From Microbacterium sp. XT11 (lineage in GTDB: Bacteria; Actinomycetota; Actinomycetes; Actinomycetales; Microbacteriaceae): 64,000 nucleotides of DNA. Under the pieces are notes generated by a model. The model made no database searches. It worked only from the letters and a program-made list of their open reading frames with translations, and was not told the origin of the DNA. Shown piece by piece: positions 8,801-17,392 of the stretch (position 1 is its first letter; every line of letters begins with the position of its first letter). A program made the translations under genes and the position numbers. The stretch is from positions 1,365,081 through 1,429,080 of the forward strand of contig NZ_CP013859.1 in the NCBI RefSeq assembly GCF_001513675.1, given 5' to 3'.

Positions 8801-8866
8801 CGGCATCTCCTTCGCGCGGGATCCCAGCTTATGCCGGACAGTCGACCTTTCGACCCCGTACAGCCG

Positions 8867-8954
8867 CCCCTGTGCCGCCCGATCCTGTGCCGTCGCGTCG
8901 GCCCGTGCCGCCCAACCCCTGTGCCGCCCGATCCTGTGCCGTCGCGTCGGCCCG
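8867..8954. repeat. 39-bp direct repeat upstream of the ALDH gene
   Basis: The sequences 8867-8905 and 8916-8954 are identical over 39 bp (CCCCTGTGCCGCCCGATCCT onwards) and are separated by 10 bp, so the period is 49 bp. A third, partial GTGCCGCCC copy lies in the spacer. The surrounding 8807-9029 intergenic stretch has no convincing gene. Probably a recent tandem duplication. Confidence 0.85.
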
Positions 8955-9029
8955 GTAGCCGACGTGCGCTCCGATCATGCCGGGTCGGCGCGACGGTACC
9001 GGGTCGGGAGGGTGACGGATGCGCGCGCC

Positions 9030-10400
9030 TCATGCGTCGATGTCGGCGCGACGCAACCGGTAGCGCCGCAGAGCGACGAGGCTCAACAGGATGAGGGCGG
9101 CGGGCAGCACGCTGAAGCTCAGCACGATGCCGGTGATCGCGGCGTGCGGCTGAGCGGAGGCGACCCCGGCCACCGTCGACACGTAGCCGGTCGCCGCGAG
9201 CGTGAGCGAGACGATGCCCGCGCCGAGTGCGAATCCGATCGTCTCCCCCGCTGTCCACACGCCGGTGAAGGTCCCGGCCTGGCCGCCGCCATGCTGTCGT
9301 TCGTCGTGGGAGATGACATCGGGCAGCATGGCCATGGGCAGCGACTGCAGACCGGCGTAGGCGATTCCGGCCACGGCGACCGACGCGTAGATCCATGTCC
9401 CCGGCCACCAGACCGCAACGGTGATGGATGCCGCGGCGAGCAGGAAGAGCACGCTGGCGTTCGCGAAGGCGCGCTCCTTGCCGATGCGCCGCGCCACCGC
9501 CGTCCACGCGGGGGTGGCGAGGAGCGCCGGTCCCACCAGCGCCAGGAAGAGAAGCGTCACCGCGGCTTCCGACCGCAGCACCCATGTCGCCACGTACTGC
9601 GCTCCGGCGAGCATCGTGCCCGTCGCGAGCGCCTGGAGGAGGAAGGTCGTGAGCAGCGAGCGGAACGGCTGGCTGCGCCGCAGCGCGCGCACCCCGGAGG
9701 CGTACTGTTCGCGCAGGCCGACGGGCGGGAGGGGGTGAGCCTGGTCGCGCGTGCGGGCGGCGGCCGAAGCCGTGCGCGATGCGATGAGCATGCCGATGCC
9801 GATCGCGAGTCCGGCGACGATGCCCATCACGAGGTAGCCGGTGACCTGGTCGGGTCCGGCGCGGCGCAGCTCGGGTCCGCCGGCGCCGAAGAGCAGGATC
9901 GCCGCGGTGAGCACCACGACCCTCCACCCGAGCAGGCGCGTGCGCTCGTCGTAGCTCGCGGTGAGCTCGGCGGGGAGCGCGACGTACGGCACTTGGAAGA
10001 GGCTGAAGGCGGTGGCTGTGGCGAGGAAGGCGAGGAGAACGCTCACGGCGCCCGCTGCGGGGCCCCACGTGGGCGGCACGGCGAACGTGAGGGCGAAGAA
10101 CACGGGCAGGCTCACGGCTCCGGCGATCATGAAGCCGCGGCGCGAGCCGGTTCTCGCGAGCTGCCGGTCCGAGGCGGCCCCGATCACCGGATCGATGACG
10201 ACGTCCCAGACCTTGGCGATCGTGACGATCGCGCCGGCCGCAAGCGCGGCGACGCCGAGGTTGTCGGTGAGGAAGTACGTGAGCACCAGGCCGGGCAGCG
10301 TGGCGTACCCGCCGGTGCCGACAGAGCCCACCGCGTAGAGTGCGACAGCGCGTGCAGACAGGCGGTCGGATGCGCGCTCTGATCGAGCCTCGGTGCTCAT
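9030..10400 (-). CDS. MFS/GPH-family sugar:cation symporter
   Basis: 456 residues with 12 predicted membrane helices. It matches the glycoside-pentoside-hexuronide symporter family (MFS_2): YAVGSVGTGGYATLPGLVLTYFLTDNLG at the N-terminus, KVWDVVIDPVIGAASDR in loop 2-3, a domain-linking loop rich in charged residues, and the second-half motif LPDVISHDERQHGGGQAGTFTG. It would import a glycoside or related sugar with a cation. There are no metabolic genes next to it, so the substrate cannot be inferred. Confidence 0.85.
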   Translation of the reverse strand: MSTEARSERASDRLSARAVALYAVGSVGTGGYATLPGLVLTYFLTDNLGVAALAAGAIVTIAKVWDVVIDPVIGAASDRQLARTGSRRGFMIAGAVSLPVFFALTFAVPPTWGPAAGAVSVLLAFLATATAFSLFQVPYVALPAELTASYDERTRLLGWRVVVLTAAILLFGAGGPELRRAGPDQVTGYLVMGIVAGLAIGIGMLIASRTASAAARTRDQAHPLPPVGLREQYASGVRALRRSQPFRSLLTTFLLQALATGTMLAGAQYVATWVLRSEAAVTLLFLALVGPALLATPAWTAVARRIGKERAFANASVLFLLAAASITVAVWWPGTWIYASVAVAGIAYAGLQSLPMAMLPDVISHDERQHGGGQAGTFTGVWTAGETIGFALGAGIVSLTLAATGYVSTVAGVASAQPHAAITGIVLSFSVLPAALILLSLVALRRYRLRRADIDA

Positions 10401-10461
10401 CGCGCCAGTGTATCGGCGCGGGGTCCGAGCCGACGTGCGGTTCGGAGCGGAGGATCCGGCG

Positions 10462-10725
10462 TCAGATGAGAGAGAGCTCGCGCAACTTGGCCTCGACGTC
10501 GGCGTTCGACGGCTCGACGTGGTGGGTGGCGTCGGGGTAGACGACGACCGGGATGTTCGTGCGGCCGGAGATCTCCTTGGCGACGTCGGCGGCGGCGGGG
10601 TCGGCGACGAGGTCCACGTAGGTGTAGGCGACGCCCAGCTCGTCGAGCTGCTTCTTGGTGCGGATGCAGTCGCGGCACCAGTCGGCGCCGAACATCGTGA
10701 TCTCGGAGGCTGCGGGAGTGCTCAT
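10462..10725 (-). CDS. Glutaredoxin-like protein (mycoredoxin type)
   Basis: 87 residues, thioredoxin fold: EITMFGADWCRDCIRTKKQLDELGV with redox cysteines 17 and 20, then NIPVVVYPDATHHVEPSN with the cis-proline. Length and the TIPVV/G-G-like C-terminal half match actinobacterial mycoredoxins, which reduce mycothiol mixed disulfides with the N-terminal cysteine. The C-R-D-C active site differs from the usual CGYC of Mrx1. It is transcribed away from the iron-regulated gene to its right. Confidence 0.85.
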   Translation of the reverse strand: MSTPAASEITMFGADWCRDCIRTKKQLDELGVAYTYVDLVADPAAADVAKEISGRTNIPVVVYPDATHHVEPSNADVEAKLRELSLI

Positions 10726-10762
10726 GGTTCCAGCGTACGACGCATACGGGTGGGTGGCTCCA

Positions 10763-10792
10763 TTGTCAGATAAGGCTAGCCTTACCTATACT
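10763..10792 (+). promoter_or_regulatory. Promoter with embedded DtxR/IdeR iron box
   Basis: -35 TTGTCA (10763-10768), 18-bp spacer, -10 TATACT (10787-10792), and a start codon seven bases later. Between them, 10771-10789 matches the DtxR/IdeR consensus TTAGGTTAGSCTAACCTAA at 15 of 19 positions and contains a perfect 14-bp palindrome (TAAGGCTAGCCTTA, 10771-10784). Iron-loaded DtxR/IdeR would cover the -10 region and repress. Confidence 0.8.
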
Positions 10793-10798
10793 CCAAGC

Positions 10799-11191
10799 AT
10801 GGGAACCGCATGCGAGCACCTCGAGGATCCGGACTGGCCGCACATCGAGGGCGCGTTGCTCATCGCGGGGGACGCAGCGGATGCCGCCCGCATCGCCGCC
10901 ATCTGCGCGGTGTTGCCGGGTGACGCCCACGGGGTCGTGGTGCTCGAGGCAGCCGCGCGCATCCAGTACCGGCACATCGACGCGCCGGCGGGAGTGTCCG
11001 TCCGCTGGCTGCTCCGCGGCGATGGCGCGCGGCAGCATGCGAAGGGCGAGCGCCTGGCGATGGCCGTGCATGCCTGGTGCGTCGAGTGGACGTGCAGCGA
11101 GCCGCCCGCGTCCTGGACGCTGTGGCTCCGCCCCAACACCCCGGTGCGGGTCGCGCGCATGGCGCGGAGCCTGCTCGGAGTGGCGGGCTGA
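10799..11191 (+). CDS. Stand-alone SIP-domain protein, iron-regulated
   Basis: 130 residues from ATG 10799. It resembles the C-terminal NAD(P)H-binding half of siderophore-interacting proteins (LLIAGDAADAARIAAICAVLPGDAHGVVVLEAA ... GVSVRWLLRG ... VHAWCVEW) but lacks the N-terminal FAD-binding barrel. It begins directly after an iron-box promoter on an apparently leaderless mRNA. Such single-domain SIPs presumably assist reductive iron release or siderophore handling. No transporter genes are adjacent, so it is a lone member of the iron regulon in this window. Confidence 0.75.
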   Translation: MGTACEHLEDPDWPHIEGALLIAGDAADAARIAAICAVLPGDAHGVVVLEAAARIQYRHIDAPAGVSVRWLLRGDGARQHAKGERLAMAVHAWCVEWTCSEPPASWTLWLRPNTPVRVARMARSLLGVAG

Positions 11192-11192
11192 C

Positions 11193-11648
11193 TCAGCGGG
11201 CGAGCGCCGGCTGAGCCGGGGTCGCCCCCGCGGTGATCGCGTCGAGCGCGCGCCGCAGCGAGGAGCTGGACGTGTGGGCGGTGTACGGGAAGTACACGAC
11301 CTCCACGCCGACCTCGGCGAACTCCCGCTCGAGGCGAAGGCCCTTCTCGGTGCCGCGCCAGTCGTCGCCCTTGAAGAAGTGCGTGAAGCGCACATCGCGC
11401 CACGAGTCCATCTTCGACGGCGTGGTCTCGATGTAGACGTCGTCGACGAAGGAGATGTGCCGCACGATCTCTGCGCGCTCCGCCGTCGGGATGACGGGCT
11501 CGATGCCCTTCACCTGGCGCAGCATCTCATCGCTCACGACGCCGGCGATCAAGATGTCGCAGTGCTGCTTGGCGTGGCGAAGAAGGTTCAGGTGCCCGAC
11601 GTGAAACAGGTCGAAAGCACCGACGGCATAGCCGATACGCGTCCCCAT
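11193..11648 (-). CDS. Cytidylyltransferase-like protein (glycerol-3-phosphate cytidylyltransferase type)
   Basis: 151 residues of the TagD-like nucleotidyltransferase family: AVGAFDLFHVGHLNLLRHAK with the HxGH nucleotide-binding motif at residues 16-19, IPTAERAEIVRHISFVDDVYI, FKGDDWRGTEKG and a C-terminal SSSSLRRAL in place of the RTxGxST signature. It probably makes CDP-glycerol or another CDP-polyol donor. It opens the polysaccharide locus, and a CDP-alcohol phosphotransferase lies 4 kb downstream. The start has two CTGGGGA elements directly upstream, the nearer one doubling as ribosome site. Confidence 0.8.
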   Translation of the reverse strand: MGTRIGYAVGAFDLFHVGHLNLLRHAKQHCDILIAGVVSDEMLRQVKGIEPVIPTAERAEIVRHISFVDDVYIETTPSKMDSWRDVRFTHFFKGDDWRGTEKGLRLEREFAEVGVEVVYFPYTAHTSSSSLRRALDAITAGATPAQPALAR

Positions 11649-11652
11649 GATC

Positions 11653-11675
11653 TCCCCAGATCAGTGATTCCCCAG
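11653..11675 (-). promoter_or_regulatory. Paired CTGGGGA elements before the cytidylyltransferase gene
   Basis: Two exact CTGGGGA copies on the minus strand (11653-11659 and 11669-11675, 16-bp period), followed on that strand by GATC-ATG. Same motif as upstream of five other polysaccharide-locus genes. Confidence 0.5.
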
Positions 11676-11809
11676 AGAGCGGATCCCCATCCGCTCAGCG
11701 GCTCCCACAGCCGCATCCGTTCAGACTAGCAGGATCGGCCGTCGGACGCGCGCAAAGGCGGACATGGAATCATGGGATGCCGCATCCGACGCGCACGACA
11801 GGGGGAGCA

Positions 11810-12985
11810 GTGAGCACAGCCGTCACGGTCATCGTGCCGACGTACAACGAGCGCGACAACATCGCCGAGCTCGTGGCACGGGCAGCGCGGGCCCTCGACG
11901 GACGCAGCGCGGAGATCCTCTTCGTCGACGACTCCGCCGACGACACGCCGCGTGAGATCGCCCGGATCGCGGAACACGCGCCGCTCCCGGTGCGGGTGAT
12001 CCACCGTGAGCACAACACCGGCGGCCTCGGCGGCGCGGTCGTGGTCGGGCTTCAGGCCGCGGCATCCGACCTCTGCATCGTCATGGACGGCGACCTCCAG
12101 CATCCGCCCGAGCTCCTACCCGCCCTGCTCGCGCGGCACGCGGCCGGCGATGCCGACGTGGTCGCCGCATCGCGCTACATCGGCGGGGGCGACACCAGCG
12201 GCCTCGGCACCGCCGTGCGATTCGGCGTGTCACGGATCGCCACCTGGCTGACGAGGGCGATGTTCCCGATCCGCCTGGCGCGCAGCACCGATCCGATGAC
12301 GGGCTTCTTCCTCGTCGACAGGGCGAGGCTCGACCTCGACGCGCTGCGGCCTCAGGGCTTCAAGATCCTGCTCGAGATCCTCGCCCGCACCGACCTGCGC
12401 ATCGCGGAGGTGCCGATGGCGTTCGCCGAGCGCCGGCACGGCACCTCGAAGGCGAGCATGCGCCAGGGGGCAACGTTCCTCGCACACCTGACCAGGCTGC
12501 GCTTCGGCAAGATGTCGCTGTTCGCCCTCATCGGCGTCATCGGCGCCGTGCTGAACCTCGGCATCATGTGGGCGTTGACGTCGGCGGGCGTGCCGTACGT
12601 GCTCGCCGCGGTCATCGGCGCCGAGGTGACGATCGTCGGGAACTTCCTGCTCCAGGAGCGCTTCGTCTTCGCCGACATGCGCAACGACGCCAGGAGTCCG
12701 GCGATGCGCTTCCTTACCTCGTTCGCCTTCAACAACGTCGAGGCGGGGCTGCGCATCCCGGTCATGGCTCTCATGGTCGAGACCTGGCACATCTCGAGTG
12801 TGCTCGCGACCGCGCTCTCGCTGATCGTCGCCTTCTTCGCGCGCTTCCTGTTCCACTCGCTCGTGGTGTACGCGCCGCGCGGACGGCGGAGGACGGATGC
12901 CGCCGACGGGCCGTCGACCGACACCGCGGCTCTCCGCGTGCTCAGGGCGATCGACGCCGAGGCGACGCGGCCGGGCGAGCTCTAG
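11810..12985 (+). CDS. Polyprenol-phosphate mannosyltransferase-like GT2 fused to GtrA domain
   Basis: 391 residues from GTG 11810 (GGGGGAG site). Residues 1-235 are a GT2 catalytic domain of dolichol-phosphate-mannose-synthase type (VIVPTYNERDNIAELV, FVDDSADDTP, IVMDGDLQHPPELLP with the D-x-D metal site). Residues 245-370 form a four-helix GtrA-type membrane domain (LFALIGVIGAVLNLGIMWAL, NFLLQERFVF). It should load a sugar from a nucleotide donor onto polyprenyl phosphate and help flip it. It ends convergently with the next gene, sharing the stop palindrome CTAG. Confidence 0.88.
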   Translation: MSTAVTVIVPTYNERDNIAELVARAARALDGRSAEILFVDDSADDTPREIARIAEHAPLPVRVIHREHNTGGLGGAVVVGLQAAASDLCIVMDGDLQHPPELLPALLARHAAGDADVVAASRYIGGGDTSGLGTAVRFGVSRIATWLTRAMFPIRLARSTDPMTGFFLVDRARLDLDALRPQGFKILLEILARTDLRIAEVPMAFAERRHGTSKASMRQGATFLAHLTRLRFGKMSLFALIGVIGAVLNLGIMWALTSAGVPYVLAAVIGAEVTIVGNFLLQERFVFADMRNDARSPAMRFLTSFAFNNVEAGLRIPVMALMVETWHISSVLATALSLIVAFFARFLFHSLVVYAPRGRRRTDAADGPSTDTAALRVLRAIDAEATRPGEL

Positions 12986-13908
12986 GACTTCGCGGGCCGC
13001 GCGTACTCCCCGGTGACCCTCCCCAGGGCCGCGAGCATGCGGCCCTGCGCGAACCAGGTGCGGCGCTGGAACACGGCGTGCGCAGCGACGTCGCCGCGCA
13101 GCGTCGCCAGCAGGCGGCCGACCGAGAAGACGACCCAGCGGATCAGGCCGCCGAAGAAGTGCGCGACGTGCAGGAAGGGACGCTTCCAGCCGTCGGCCTC
13201 GCGGATCAGCAGGCGCACGCGCGCCTGACCGTGGGACATCGCGCGCCGATGCACGAACTCCCGCGTCGTGCGCTCCGGCACGATGTCGTCGCGGGCGACG
13301 GAGTCGGCCGACGCCACGATGACGCCGCCTGCGGCCATGACCGCGCGACCGAACGTCGTGTCCTCGCCGCCGATGAGGCCCAGTGACAGGTCGAAGCGCA
13401 CGCCGAGGGCGCGCACCTGCGCGGTGTCGACGAGCACGTTCCCGGTGGCGAGCGAATCGAGCCTGTGCCCGTTGGGGAAGCGTGTGCGCCGCATGAAGCC
13501 ACCCGCGGCGATCCACGGGTCGGTGCCCTCCGGCCACACATAGCGCACGAAGCCCATCACGACGGCGGCACCGGTGTCGCGCCAGACGTCGACGAGGCCG
13601 CCCAGCCACCGCTCCTCGGGGAAGACGTCGTCGTCGATCATCACGGTGAGCTCGTCGTCGGCCGCCGCGTCGAGCGCCGCTTGGCGTACCGCGGCGATGC
13701 CAGGGGTCTTCTCCGAGAGATAGTCGACCCCCAACTCCGCGGCGACCTCGCGGGCAGACGCGTCGGGGTCGTTGTCGACGAGCAGCACTCGCGCTCGCCT
13801 CCCCGCGGTCTGCGCCGTGATGGCCTCGACGAGCGGAGGCAGCAGGTGTGTACGACGGAAGGTGGGAACGGCGATGAGCAGACGAGGGTCGCGCGTGTCG
13901 GCGGTCAT
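12982..13908 (-). CDS. Family 2 glycosyltransferase
   Basis: 308 residues from ATG 13908, which overlaps the preceding stop by 4 bp. GT-A fold: LLIAVPTFRRTHLLPPLVEAI, VLLVDNDPDASA, DELTVMIDDDVFPEERWL (DxD), then GGEDTTFGRAVMAAGG. C-terminal amphipathic/membrane-associating segment near FLHVAHFFGGLIRWVVFSVGR. It probably adds a sugar to the growing repeat unit at the membrane's inner face. It forms a two-gene operon with the GT4-like gene upstream. Confidence 0.85.
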   Translation of the reverse strand: MTADTRDPRLLIAVPTFRRTHLLPPLVEAITAQTAGRRARVLLVDNDPDASAREVAAELGVDYLSEKTPGIAAVRQAALDAAADDELTVMIDDDVFPEERWLGGLVDVWRDTGAAVVMGFVRYVWPEGTDPWIAAGGFMRRTRFPNGHRLDSLATGNVLVDTAQVRALGVRFDLSLGLIGGEDTTFGRAVMAAGGVIVASADSVARDDIVPERTTREFVHRRAMSHGQARVRLLIREADGWKRPFLHVAHFFGGLIRWVVFSVGRLLATLRGDVAAHAVFQRRTWFAQGRMLAALGRVTGEYARPAKS

Positions 13909-14948
13909 CGTCGCGCCCCGCGCCGGTGTGCGATCGCCCGGGAGAACGCCTCGCGGTGTGCGACCCCTGCGCGGTCCCAGTCGCGGGCGGAGAGGTCGGG
14001 CTCGCCGGCGGGCAGTGTGCGTATCGCCTCGGCGAACGCGAGCAGGTCGGATGCCGACAGATCGCCGTCGAACATCGTGATCCACCCTTCGCCGACCTCG
14101 GCGGAAAGGGCCTCGTTTACGGCCGTGCGGGGGACGAGCACCGGACGGTTCAGAGACAGCGTGGCGAGGACCGTTCCCGAGTTGTGCATGAAGCGATAGG
14201 GCAGCACGATGCCGGCGCTGCGCATCACGGCGCGGGCGAAGTCGGGTTCGGAGAGGTAGCGCAGGTCGAGCTCGATGCGTCCGTCCGCCGCCGCGCCGGC
14301 GCGCACCTCGTCGGCGATCTCGGCGCTGGTGGGATTGCCGGCGATGCGCAGCCGAAGCTCCGGCGCCTCGTCCGCCGTCTCGCGGAACACGCGGATGAGG
14401 TCTTCGACGCCCTTGTAGCGACGCACGAGCCCGACGAATCCGAGCGTGCCTGGCACGGCATCCGTCTTCTCGACATCGGCGAACCAGTCACGGTAGTGGC
14501 CGTGCGGGATCAGCGTCGAGCCGGCACCGGCGGGAAGCTCGGTGAGATCGTTCAGAAGGATCCGATGGTCGGTGCGGCGCTCGATCCATTCGAGGTACCG
14601 GCGCTGCCACGCTGAGACGTCCTTGGGCAGCTCGACGTTGTGCACCGTGCGGACGACAGCGACCCTCCCCAGCGACAGGCGTGCGCGCAATGCCATGGCG
14701 TATGCACGCCGGGCCAGCCCCTTCACCCCGGTCGCCGCACCGAACAGCGTCTCCGGCCAGTGGAACTGGATGGCGTCGAGACGCCCGAACAGCGCCTTCT
14801 TCCGGTCGAAGCGCAGGTGCTCGACCCCCGGAGTCGCCGCCAGAGCGGCGTCGAGCATGTGCACGTACGGATTGGATGTCGGGCGCGGTGCGCCGAATGA
14901 CTGCATCACCCGAATCGGGCGCGCAGAACCCCCTGAATTGTTCCCCAT
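13905..14948 (-). CDS. GT4-like glycosyltransferase
   Basis: 347 residues. Two Rossmann halves of a GT-B enzyme: RPIRVMQSFGAPRPTSNPYVHML and VHNVELP in the N-half; LGFVGLVRRYKGVEDLIRVFRETA, LRIAGNP and the phosphate-contacting SGTVLATLSLNRPVLVP in the C-half. The start ATG 14948 is embedded in ATGGGGAACAA, a variant of the locus's CTGGGGAA element. First gene of a two-gene operon with a 4-bp overlap. Donor sugar unknown. Confidence 0.8.
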   Translation of the reverse strand: MGNNSGGSARPIRVMQSFGAPRPTSNPYVHMLDAALAATPGVEHLRFDRKKALFGRLDAIQFHWPETLFGAATGVKGLARRAYAMALRARLSLGRVAVVRTVHNVELPKDVSAWQRRYLEWIERRTDHRILLNDLTELPAGAGSTLIPHGHYRDWFADVEKTDAVPGTLGFVGLVRRYKGVEDLIRVFRETADEAPELRLRIAGNPTSAEIADEVRAGAAADGRIELDLRYLSEPDFARAVMRSAGIVLPYRFMHNSGTVLATLSLNRPVLVPRTAVNEALSAEVGEGWITMFDGDLSASDLLAFAEAIRTLPAGEPDLSARDWDRAGVAHREAFSRAIAHRRGARR

Positions 14949-14988
14949 GGTTCCAGTGTGCCAGCAGTGCCGCTCTACACTGGTCGAA

Positions 14989-15027
14989 ATGATCCGGGCA
15001 TGTGGGGTGCCCAGGGTCAGGACGTAG
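14989..15027 (+). CDS. Leader mini-ORF before the CDP-alcohol transferase
   Basis: ATG 14989 lies eight bases after a TACACT -10 box, so it can be translated leaderlessly. It encodes MIRACGVPRVRT and stops at TAG 15025-15027, exactly where the ribosome site (TAGGGGGAAACG) of the next gene starts. Coupled leader peptide, inferred from spacing only. Confidence 0.3.
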   Translation: MIRACGVPRVRT

Positions 15028-15038
15028 GGGGAAACGAC

Positions 15039-15773
15039 ATGTCAGCAACCTTCGCTGCCGCATATCGAGAGCTGGCCGCAGCGCAGAAGGGCCACGCGCG
15101 CGGCGCGCCCGGCTATTCGGTGTACGTGAACCGGAGGATCGGGCGGATGCTCGCGGCTGCGGCGTTCCGTTGGGGCATCAGCCCGAACCAGGCCACCGGC
15201 ATCAGCGCCGTGCACACCTTCGGCGCGCTCGTGCTGCTCCTGGTGCTGCCGGCCACATGGTGGAGCGGGCTGCTCGTCGCCGTGCTGCTCGCACTCGGAT
15301 ACGCCTGGGACTCCGCCGACGGGCAGATCGCACGCCTGCGCGGCGGCGGGAGCCTCGCCGGCGAGTGGCTCGACCACTTCATCGACGCCCTCAAGATCGC
15401 CTCGCTGCACCTGGTCGTGCTGCTGGCCCTGCACCTGCACACGCCGCTCGCGGGAAGCCCGTGGCTGCTCGTTCCGCTCGTGTACTCGGTGGTCGCGGTC
15501 GTCACCTTCTTCGGCATGCTGCTCAACGACCTGCTCAAGCAGAAGAAGGGCGTGGCATCGACCCACTCCCGTGGCGGAGGCACGTTCCTGCGCTCGATGA
15601 TGCTGCTGCCCACCGACTTCGGCCTGCTGTGCGTCGTCTTCGTGCTGTGGGGATGGACGACAGGGTTCCTCGTCGTGTACGCCCTGCTCGCGGCCTTCAA
15701 CGGGCTCTTCCTCGCGCTCGCGGCCGTCAGGTGGTTCCGCGAGATCCGCGCGCTCGACGCGGCGAACGACTGA
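15039..15773 (+). CDS. CDP-alcohol phosphatidyltransferase family membrane enzyme
   Basis: 244 residues, start ATG 15039 behind AGGGGGAAA. It carries the complete CDP-OH signature D-G-x2-A-R-x8-G-x3-D-x3-D (DSADGQIARLRGGGSLAG then EWLDHFID, about residues 92-117) and about six membrane helices. It transfers a phospho-alcohol from a CDP-linked donor to a second alcohol. With the TagD-like cytidylyltransferase in the same locus, it could attach a phospho-polyol to lipid or glycan instead of making phospholipid. First gene of a three-gene rightward operon. Confidence 0.85.
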   Translation: MSATFAAAYRELAAAQKGHARGAPGYSVYVNRRIGRMLAAAAFRWGISPNQATGISAVHTFGALVLLLVLPATWWSGLLVAVLLALGYAWDSADGQIARLRGGGSLAGEWLDHFIDALKIASLHLVVLLALHLHTPLAGSPWLLVPLVYSVVAVVTFFGMLLNDLLKQKKGVASTHSRGGGTFLRSMMLLPTDFGLLCVVFVLWGWTTGFLVVYALLAAFNGLFLALAAVRWFREIRALDAAND

Positions 15774-15779
15774 GCGACC

Positions 15780-16688
15780 ATGACAGGAGAGGCCACGTTC
15801 GCCGTCGTCACGGTCAATTACGGATCGAGCGCTCTGATCCGGGAGAACTTCGCCGAGCTCGACCTGTCGCCGCGGGGCCGGCTCGTCATCGTCGACAGCT
15901 TCAGCTCGCAGGCCGAGCGCGAGGCGGTGCGCCGTGTGGCCGCCGACCTGGGAGCCGAATGCGTGCTTCTCGACGACAACCGCGGCTACGGGGGCGGAAC
16001 GAACGCCGGCGCGGCCCACGCGCTCGAGCAGGGCGTCGATGTCATCGTGCCGCTGAACCCCGACGCACGCATCGGCGGCGCCGACCTGCGGCGGATCGTC
16101 GAGGCGGCGCGCGGAACGCGCGACCTCGTCTCGCCACGCATCGTCACCGGCAGCGGCGCCAACTGGTTCGCCGGCTCGGATCTCTATCTCGACGACGGCA
16201 CCACCGCAGGCCGCGCCGCCCGGCCCCGCCACGAGGGCAGGCCGCGACGCGAATGGGCGACGGGGGCGTGCTTCGCGCTCTCGGCGGCGATGTGGTCGCA
16301 GCTCGGCGGCTTCGACGAGGAGTACTTCCTCTACTGGGAGGACATCGACCTGTCCCATCGCGTGCTCGACGCGGGCGGCGCGCTCGTGCTCGACCATGAC
16401 GCGGTGGTCGTGCACGACGAGGGCGGCACGCACGAGGACGAGACGCGCGACCGCGCGAAGTCGCCGACGTACTACTACTACAACATCCGCAACCGCATGA
16501 TGTACGCCCGCAAGCACTTCGACCGCGACGGCGTGCGCCGCTGGCGCCGCTCGGACCTGCGGGTCGGCTACGGCATCCTGCTGCAGGGCGGACGACGTCA
16601 GTTGCTCTCGCCGGCGCCGTGGCGCGCTTTCCTGCGCGGGATCCGCGACGGACGCCGAGTAGGCGCGACCGGGGCCGGTGCGCGATGA
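15780..16688 (+). CDS. Family 2 glycosyltransferase (rhamnosyltransferase type)
   Basis: 302 residues, six bases after the preceding stop. WbbL-like GT2: FAVVTVNYGSSALI, VIVDSFSSQAER, DDNRGYGGGTNAGAAHAL, VIVPLNPDARIG (acidic metal site), WATGACFALSAAMWSQLGGFDEEYFLYWEDIDLSHRV with the catalytic-base region, YYYYNIRNRMMYARKHF near the end. It probably transfers rhamnose or another deoxy sugar to a lipid-linked acceptor. Its stop overlaps the phosphatase start (ATGA). Confidence 0.88.
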   Translation: MTGEATFAVVTVNYGSSALIRENFAELDLSPRGRLVIVDSFSSQAEREAVRRVAADLGAECVLLDDNRGYGGGTNAGAAHALEQGVDVIVPLNPDARIGGADLRRIVEAARGTRDLVSPRIVTGSGANWFAGSDLYLDDGTTAGRAARPRHEGRPRREWATGACFALSAAMWSQLGGFDEEYFLYWEDIDLSHRVLDAGGALVLDHDAVVVHDEGGTHEDETRDRAKSPTYYYYNIRNRMMYARKHFDRDGVRRWRRSDLRVGYGILLQGGRRQLLSPAPWRAFLRGIRDGRRVGATGAGAR

Positions 16689-17323
16689 GCAGCATCCTCA
16701 CGGTGTGCGACGCGAACGTGTGCCGCTCGGTCGCCGCAGAGCTGATGCTCGCCTCGGAGTTCGCTCTGCACTCGTCTTTGGCCGACATCACCGTCGAGAG
16801 CAGGGGCGCCAACGCGCTCACCGCGCACTCGGCCTGCCGCATGGTCGCCGACCTGAACGACGACGAGCCGTGGCTGCGCCGCGTGCGGGCTCATCAGTCA
16901 CGGCAGCTCGACGCGGATGCCGTCGAGGCGGCGGAGCTGATCCTCACCGCATCCGTTGGGTCGAGGGCCGCCGTGGTCTCGCTCGTGCCCGGCGCTCGAC
17001 GGCGAGTGTTCACGCTGCGTGAGGCGCTGTGGCTCGGAGCGGGCTACCGGCCGGCGTCGGGAGCGGTCGGCGACGACCTCGTGCGCGATTTCGCCGCCCA
17101 CCTCGATGCGGGCAGGGGTCTGCGCCAGCTGCCGCAGCATCGCGTCTCCCGCTGGCGGACGCCGAGCAACCCGCTCGACATCGCCGACGGTCATGCGGCC
17201 GGTCGCCGCGCGCACACGGCGACCCTGACGCAGGTGCAGCAGACCGTCTCCGAGCTCGTGCGGCTGCTGATCCAGGACCCGACACTGCCGTTCCTTGCGA
17301 CGGGACGAGAGACGGAACGCTGA
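16685..17323 (+). CDS. Low-molecular-weight protein tyrosine phosphatase
   Basis: 212 residues. The N-terminal P-loop ILTVCDANVCRSVAAELML retains the nucleophile in C-x5-R-S (Cys 8, Arg 14). The family is usually about 150 residues, so this one has a longer C-terminus. In exopolysaccharide loci such phosphatases remove phosphate from the BY-kinase tail, here encoded at 36403-37779, 19 kb away. The ATGA overlap ties it to the glycosyltransferase operon. No clear DPD catalytic acid is visible, the point of most doubt. Confidence 0.75.
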   Translation: MSSILTVCDANVCRSVAAELMLASEFALHSSLADITVESRGANALTAHSACRMVADLNDDEPWLRRVRAHQSRQLDADAVEAAELILTASVGSRAAVVSLVPGARRRVFTLREALWLGAGYRPASGAVGDDLVRDFAAHLDAGRGLRQLPQHRVSRWRTPSNPLDIADGHAAGRRAHTATLTQVQQTVSELVRLLIQDPTLPFLATGRETER

Positions 17324-17350
17324 TGCGGTAGACTCCCCCCGAGTGCCCCT

Positions 17351-17386
17351 TGTGGGGAGTGGGCACATGGGGATGAAAACTGGGGA
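17351..17386 (+). promoter_or_regulatory. CTGGGGA-type elements before the lipoprotein gene
   Basis: One exact CTGGGGA (17380-17386) and two variants (TGTGGGGA at 17351, CATGGGGA at 17366) precede GTG 17393. The last copy stands at ribosome-site distance. Confidence 0.4.
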
Positions 17387-17392
17387 TTCTTC

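Noticed and set aside
12982..14085. Longer start (14085) for the GT2 gene
   Set aside because: The extra 59 residues overlap the next gene in another frame and are Arg-rich; ATG 13908 has the expected 4-bp overlap and a proper GT2 start.
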